DNA from: Dryococelus australis
Lineage: Eukaryota; Arthropoda; Insecta; Phasmatodea; Phasmatidae
Direction of reading: 5' to 3'
Assembly (NCBI GenBank): GCA_029891345.1
Contig: CM056995.1
Coordinates: forward strand, 80,105,895 to 80,169,894
DNA length: 64,000 nt
Shown here one piece after another: positions 58,256 to 64,000 of the stretch. Below the pieces are notes generated by a model. That model did not search any database. It saw nothing but the letters and a program-made list of their open reading frames with translations, and was not told where the DNA came from. The translations under genes and the position numbers were made by a program. The stretch's first letter is position 1. The number at the start of each line of letters is the position of its first letter.

Positions 58256-58530
58256 ATTCCATAGATATTTGGATCAATTCATTAATCTTCCATTCTTTCC
58301 ATCAATATTTCGCAATCTTTCCATCAATCTTTCAATCTTTTCATCCTTTGTTCGCAACCTTTCCATCGGTCTTTAACAATATTTCCATCAATCTTTCGCA
58401 ATCTTTCCATCAGTCTTTCGTAATCTTTCCATTAATCTTTCACAATATTTTCGTAAATCTTTCGCACTTTCTTCATCAATTTTTCACAATCTTTCCATCA
58501 ATCTTTCGCAATCTTTCCATCAATCATCAA
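58256..58530 (+). repeat. Tandem repeat of CTTTCCATCAAT units
   Basis: About a dozen imperfect units of roughly 22 bp of the form CTTTCCATCAATCTTTCGCA. The 99-codon frame starting at 58348, rich in Phe, Ile and Asn, is the translation of this repeat. Confidence 0.85.
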
Positions 58531-58689
58531 TCCATATTCAATACATGGGTTTATCGTCTGTCTCTATCCATACATATAAAAAAAAGATTCACCGACTATC
58601 TCCAAGGTTTGTACATGTCGACAGAATTAATGTTTTGTATGCAGTGAACTATTTATTCGTTTTTTGTAAGTAAAGTCGAGTGTCCTTAG

Positions 58690-59100
58690 CACCACTTTAA
58701 AATTGTGAGGGATAAAAGATAATTCTCACAAAAAATAAAGAAATAAAGCTGTCTGGTCCTCATGACGGGACAGCTTGGTGCGATAAAGGCCGCGCAGACC
58801 CTCCAGAGCTGTTGTTGCCACGTCCTCAACTGGACATCCCTGGCGAAATCAGGTGCGAACAACCTTTGGCCCCCACCTCGTAGCCTATCTTGAGCGGGAA
58901 CCGGTGCTTGGAAATAGGCGTATACCGGTTCCTGCACAGCGAGCGACCTTGCGCGATGCTGGAGTATCGTAGCGTTTGCATTGCCGGGACGCCAGACGCC
59001 TCTGATAACGTTTGTTTATGAGCGTGTGTCCGGCAACGCCCTTGCCTTGAACGAGCTGGAAACTTATACTTGACTGATGCACCGTGCACTCTCTACATCA
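58690..59100. other. GC-rich island of unknown nature
   Basis: Clearly richer in G+C than its neighbours, with overlapping minus-strand frames of 83, 87 and 65 codons. I recognise no protein, rRNA or tRNA signature. It could be a repeat fragment or a short exon. Confidence 0.35.
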
Positions 59101-59245
59101 AGAATATTTACTAATGCACCACATCATCTGTATGTAGTCATATCGTTCCTCCGAGAGGTTTCTTTAATTTATCATATGTAACTACTCAAACATATCGCCA
59201 CGGGATCTAGGAACATATCTGAAACATCGCCAAGTCACCCTCATA

Positions 59246-59812
59246 CCCGGTTGCACCAACATCTTCCCCGATCCGAGATCGAATGATCCTAGTTCCGAAC
59301 CAGGATACAGTGTGATCTTGGTTCCAATGTAAAAGTGTTGCACCAACGAAATTTCATGACTCTGGATCTCCGATTCGTCAATCTTGGTTCCAATGTGAGA
59401 GATCGAGGTTAATTATGAGACAAATTTTGCTATTGGTTCGTAATATATGACGTCATGGAAGTACGCGTATTTTTCACTATAGATAGAACTAGATGTGCGA
59501 TGTTTTATCTGTTTTAAGTGAATTATTGTTGTACGAATTTTACTGAATAATGTTCATGTGCGTATAATGTTGCTTTAATTCCCCAAGAAAACAGTCGAAC
59601 GTAGTTCTATCTGTTAGCGTATTTTCAAACTGAATTTCTCGACGATGGCTGCTGATCTCGGATCGAGATTTCAAACCGCCAATTTTGGCGGGTCGAAATG
59701 AACTTCATCTCGATCTTCAGTCCAGCTCATTACTCGAATGGTGCAACAGTTTTCTGTGTCGATCTTAGATACGATCCCGGATCGAGTTTCGAACCGCGAT
59801 GGTGCAACCAGG
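59246..59812 (+). mobile_element. MITE family I, copy I1
   Basis: CCCGGTTGCACCAAC at the left and GATGGTGCAACCAGG at the right form the terminal inverted repeat. Subterminal GATC-rich blocks (GATCCGAGATCGAATGATC type) occur at both ends. It is 567 bp, non-coding, with its twin I2 3 kb away in reverse. The target duplication is not resolved. Confidence 0.8.
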
Positions 59813-60168
59813 CATCGGAGAGCCTACATTTGACAAACATTTCTTATGCATGGCAAGTGCCTAGTTTTGCTTCAAGAAATGTACCAACGGACTAGCTCGC
59901 ATGAAGAGTATTGGCGGGTTATAACTTAGGATATGTCAGTATCTATGCCAAATTGGTGTAGAGATTCAGTAAACCAATTTATTTCAAACTGCTTTACATC
60001 TGCGAGAGGTATCTGCTCTATCGCGGATATCAACATTTAGTATCGTTCATACGGCGTAAGATGAACGAAAAATAAGTACACGATCAACCAACTTGCTTCT
60101 GATTTCGTACCAGAATCTTTGGTGCAAGGCAACTCTCGAGCAAAACTAGGATTATATATGTATTTATA

Positions 60169-60205
60169 GTTATTTATTTATTTATTTATTTATTTATATT
60201 AGGCA
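60169..60205 (+). repeat. TTTA microsatellite
   Basis: TTATTTATTTATTTATTTAT-type run of about nine units. Confidence 0.9.
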
Positions 60206-62171
60206 ATGGAAGTTGCATGGAACAGTACATTCGATAGGAGCTTCTGCAATATTGCGGAATATTTTCCTAGATTAATATCGTCTCCTTTTGTAGCACCTTA
60301 TCTGGATGATGATGAAGTTACACTTATTAATCATTACATGGTACAAGGAAACCTGGTATGACTTTCAGATTTCAGCACTGTTATGATTAAATGGGTATTC
60401 TCGTATTTTTATGTTTTTCAACAACGATCGCTGATCCCGCAGTAGCTGGCCGACTTACTGTGTAAATACAACTTGACATTCCTGATTCGATAATACAAGA
60501 AGCTAGCCACGAAAAGCACATTATTTAACCTGTAAATATCATAGGTCAATACAAATTAACTTGCAGAATTATTTGACTTATTAAAGATAATATTGATTAA
60601 AACATTGTATTTTTTTAAATTTATAACATAGCTAAGGCATGCAGTAAAACTTGTGAATCCATAATGTCGGAACTTCTCATCTTGTTGGAGATATTTCTAA
60701 AATAGATGCCAGGAAAATTTCAAGTATATTATGAACAGATTTGTGACAGTTTCTCATTACAAATAGTGGACATTAATTCTGCTGGGTTACCGCATCAGTA
60801 ATATGGCGCGTCACATAGATTGATTGCCCAACGCTGTTTTGAATTACTGTATTGATACCATGTCATCAGCCCAAGAGTACGAACAAAATATGTTTATCCA
60901 AAATAAATTCCAGGTTATGGATTTAGAAATCAAAAAAGTTATTTTATATCGAAATATGTTATAATTTACCCTTTATTTGTTTTATGCTTCTGTTTAAATT
61001 GTACACAGAACGCGCATACGTATGTTCAACTTCCATTGTCCCTGATTTATTTACATCAATAGGCGACCATCTCAGCACCGTAGAGCGAATACGGGGCAGC
61101 GCGTCTGCTGACTGCAACTCTGTGTCCCATGACTGCCTCCTTTTCTGCCAACACGACTTGCATGAGAAACGGCGGGGATTGGATTCGAAGTTAGAGCACA
61201 GTTTGGTAAATAAGTGCTTTGAGATGTTTTTATACTTCCTCTAACCAATTTGTAACACAGTTTGATTAAATTTAAATAGATAAAAATATTTTTTTATTGA
61301 TATAAAAATGCTTGTCATTTCAAAATGAAGTTAGGTATATAAACTAACAAGTTCATCGCTGTTGGCCATGCGACTTTGACAGTTGTGTTGCTTTGGTGTA
61401 CGTCAGTGTGGGTACACGCGCAGGAAACGAATAAGCAGTCTACCTAATCTTTAGTCTATGCTCGGAACGCAACTATTCACTGGTATAGCGTCGTAACGTG
61501 TTATGGCACACGTACTGTATTACGTGAAAGTAAACACAGGCTAAAAATATTTTGGACCAATTAAATACCTAACCTTTAAAATTGAAATTAAGTTCACACT
61601 ATCATCAAGAACAAGGCATTAGTGTAACGCCTGAACGTGGTTTCGTCAGAGAAGTAGCTATTGCCGGTATTTTCTCACAGCCAGCGTGCAGATGCGAGCA
61701 GGCAGACGCAGAACACAAGCAGGAAGCCTGGATGGCAGGCACTGTGTGGTAATGTGGGAATAACCTGGTGCAGTTCAACTTCTCCAGGTCGGTACAGTTA
61801 GCTCGGCAGAAAAATTTACCGTCATTACCAACTGTTACATCCTCCCGCCCGCCTAACAATGCGTGCTTCCACAGCCCGCCAAGGACCGAGCGAACGGTAC
61901 GTCTCGCCCGCCGCCCGTGTCCTTCCTGCCGTAGAAGGGGGAAAAAAAAAAGTCTCCCGGGTGCTGTCAGAGCTGCTGCACGACATGGGACAATCGTGGC
62001 CGTGATTTTCTCCTTGTCCCCCTCTTATATCCCGTTTGCGTGTATTATCAGCATGTTTGGGTGTATATTTGAACATTTTTGTCTCCGGGACGTCTTTCAT
62101 TCAGATGTGAACTAAAAAGAGACACTGAAAACATTCGACGAGACCATAGCGAAACAACTTCTCCAAAATAG
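60206..62171. other. No recognisable gene
   Basis: Ordinary AT-rich DNA with a GC-richer part at 61.8-62.0 kb. The 115- and 91-codon frames there overlap on opposite strands and have no motif. Confidence 0.4.
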
Positions 62172-62296
62172 GAGGGAGCATGCATAGGGCCCCCTTCCCT
62201 TAGGCTGGGGGGAGCATGTCTAGGGCCTTCTTCCTTTAGGCTGGAGGGAGCATGCCTAGGGCCCCCTTCCCTTAGGCTGGGGGAGGGGGGGAGCAT
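62172..62296 (+). repeat. 36-bp minisatellite, about 3.4 units
   Basis: GGGAGCATGCATAGGGCC-type units repeat at a 36-bp step (GGAGCA at 62175, 62211 and 62247, with a final partial unit near 62290). Confidence 0.85.
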
Positions 62297-62773
62297 TTAG
62301 GCGCCTCTCTTGCGTAAGTGGATAGTATCCCTTCCACCTTGGACTCTTTTATTTTTACAAATGTCCGTAATCAAATTGAATGACTGGTTATTAAAAATCC
62401 AAGCTTGACACGACACAGACAACTTAACACAATTTTCTTAGCTTTTAATGTTTTAGATATACAGCCAGTTTCAGTAAAGGCGTGCAAAAATGAAACGGGG
62501 GAATAGGGGCCGCATTACGGAACGTTTTGAGATCAGGAACGTGCGGTCCAGTAGGCCAGCGAAAGTATATCTAAGCGTGCATAAACGTGTAGGCGACCCA
62601 TGCAGTATGTGAGGTTCACCTATCGTCCGCAAGGGGGCTCTATTGTCCATACATTATCACAGCGCGTGCGTGTGTCATCGACGGACGCAAAACCCATGAG
62701 ATATTTAAACGTATGTGACAGAATCTCGCAAGCCGTCGTCGTGCTTGTGTTGAGATCGGTGGCCGTCACTAAT

Positions 62774-63344
62774 GCCCGGTTGCACCATCGTGGTTCGAAA
62801 CTCGATCCAAGATCGGATCTAAGATTGACACAGAAAACTGTTGCACCATTTGAGTTCGGAACTGAACTGGAGATCGAGATGAAGTTCATTTCGTACCACC
62901 GAAATTGGCGGTTTGAAATCTCGATCCGAGATCAGCAGTCATCGTCGACAAATGTATGCAGTTTGAAAATACGCCAACAGATAGAACTACGTTCGATTGT
63001 TTTATTGGGAAATTAAAACAACATTATACGCACTTGAATATTATGCATTAAAATTCGTACAACAATAATTCACTTAAAACAGATAAAACATCGCACATCT
63101 AGTTCTATATAGTGAAAAATACGCCTACTTCAATGACGCCATATATTACGAACCAATAACAAAATTTGTCTCATAATTAATCTCGACCTCTCACTTTGGA
63201 ATCAAGATCGACGAATCGGAGATCCAGAATCATAAAATTTCGTTGGTGCAACACTTTTACATTGGAACCAATATAAAACTGTATCCTGATTCGGAACTAG
63301 AATCATTCGATCTCGGATCGGGGAAGATGTTGGTGCAACCGGGC
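62774..63344 (-). mobile_element. MITE family I, copy I2
   Basis: GCCCGGTTGCACCATC at the left and GTTGGTGCAACCGGGC at the right, a better-preserved terminal repeat than in I1. The inside matches I1 in reverse (for example TAGAACTACGTTCGATTG). 571 bp, non-coding. Confidence 0.85.
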
Positions 63345-64000
63345 CTTTGAGCAACTCTCGTGAGTCACACACTGATACGTTAGCGCACCGGTCCGTCAAA
63401 GTAGTGGTTCAGTAGAGTATTACCTGTCAACAGTGCACGCACACAATGTCAATAATCCACGTAACAAACACTGACACCAGTATTCGTGTTGGACACGATT
63501 GCGCCCATATTTTCTTTCACTGGCTTCACGGACCACCAATCTCAGAAAGTTCCGTGGTGTGGCCCTTATTCCTAGTTTCACTTTTTGCACGCTTTTACTG
63601 AAAGAGCCTGTACGTTGGACAATAATAAAATAGCAAGGGAACATTCGATTACATTTACAGATGTGAAATGAATCACGTGAGAAAAATATTTTGGATTTCG
63701 AAAAAACATTTTTAGATGTTTTCTGTGCCTTGGTAAGCTTTTTTTTTCGAATACTGAGCCGGGAAGTTAAGACATGCAGAAAAACATACGTAAATACAAG
63801 CTGGCGAAGATACCACCCCCCCCCCCTTCCCTTTAAAACATTAATTCTTCTTTTACAAATTCCATTTCGGATCGCTCAAAACATAAATTTCTTGTTGCGT
63901 AAAATATGGAGGAAATTCTCTAATCTAAAGGCGGAGGTATATAAATTATTATAATTAAATTATAATAATTCATTAAAGACGGTTTAGCTAAAATTAATCA
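63345..64000. other. No recognisable gene
   Basis: Contains a run of 10 C at about 63818. No supported feature. Confidence 0.4.

Noticed and set aside
58348-58647. 99-codon frame rich in Phe, Ile and Asn
   Set aside because: It is the translation of the CTTTCCATCAAT tandem repeat.

Overview
This 64-kb window looks like an intergenic or intronic stretch of a large, AT-rich, repeat-dominated animal genome. An insect or other arthropod is the most likely source, inferred from the mix of Tc1, hAT, Helitron, LINE and tRNA-derived SINE sequences; I cannot name the species. I find no host protein-coding exon I can defend. Almost every open frame is a chance frame inside a repeat. The recognisable coding remnants all belong to mobile elements.

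Layout. 1-16 kb: a repeat family (E1) split by a small transposon with a TCA target duplication; CG-rich and hAT-like MITEs; the first copies of the abundant TA-inserting MITE families A and B; a 0.6-kb foldback element; a tRNA-derived SINE. 16-24 kb: a cluster of related SINEs, more A copies, and a GC-rich segment with a TATA box between two inverted A copies. 24-29 kb: a decayed LINE reverse transcriptase, repeat O1 split by an A copy, a TTAA-flanked MITE, and repeat E2 split by another A copy. 30-40 kb: two hAT-type MITEs with target duplications, a very AT-rich block, second copies of E and O, and a 1.7-kb element made largely of tandem repeats. 41-49 kb: a complete but non-autonomous 1.6-kb Helitron with a Pif1-type helicase remnant, then a 1.63-kb Tc1 (DD34E) element split by a 2.95-kb hAT element with a perfect 8-bp target duplication. 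48.8-50.7 kb: an inverted pair of 7SL (signal recognition particle) RNA sequences, the only likely host genes here. 50.7-64 kb: mostly featureless AT-rich DNA with A-type MITEs, tandem repeats and an inverted pair of 0.57-kb MITEs.

Main points. (1) Two divergent 7SL RNA copies lie in a 1.9-kb inverted duplication. The plus-strand copy keeps the conserved elements I recognise; the minus-strand copy lacks exactly 21 nt at helix 6, the SRP19-binding hairpin. (2) Families A, B and D (21 copies) share terminal and subterminal sequence and TA target sites, so they look like one MITE superfamily, and several copies split other repeats, giving a relative order of insertion. (3) The hAT-in-Tc1 nest can be resolved to the base. 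All family calls come from reading the sequence by eye; no database search was possible.
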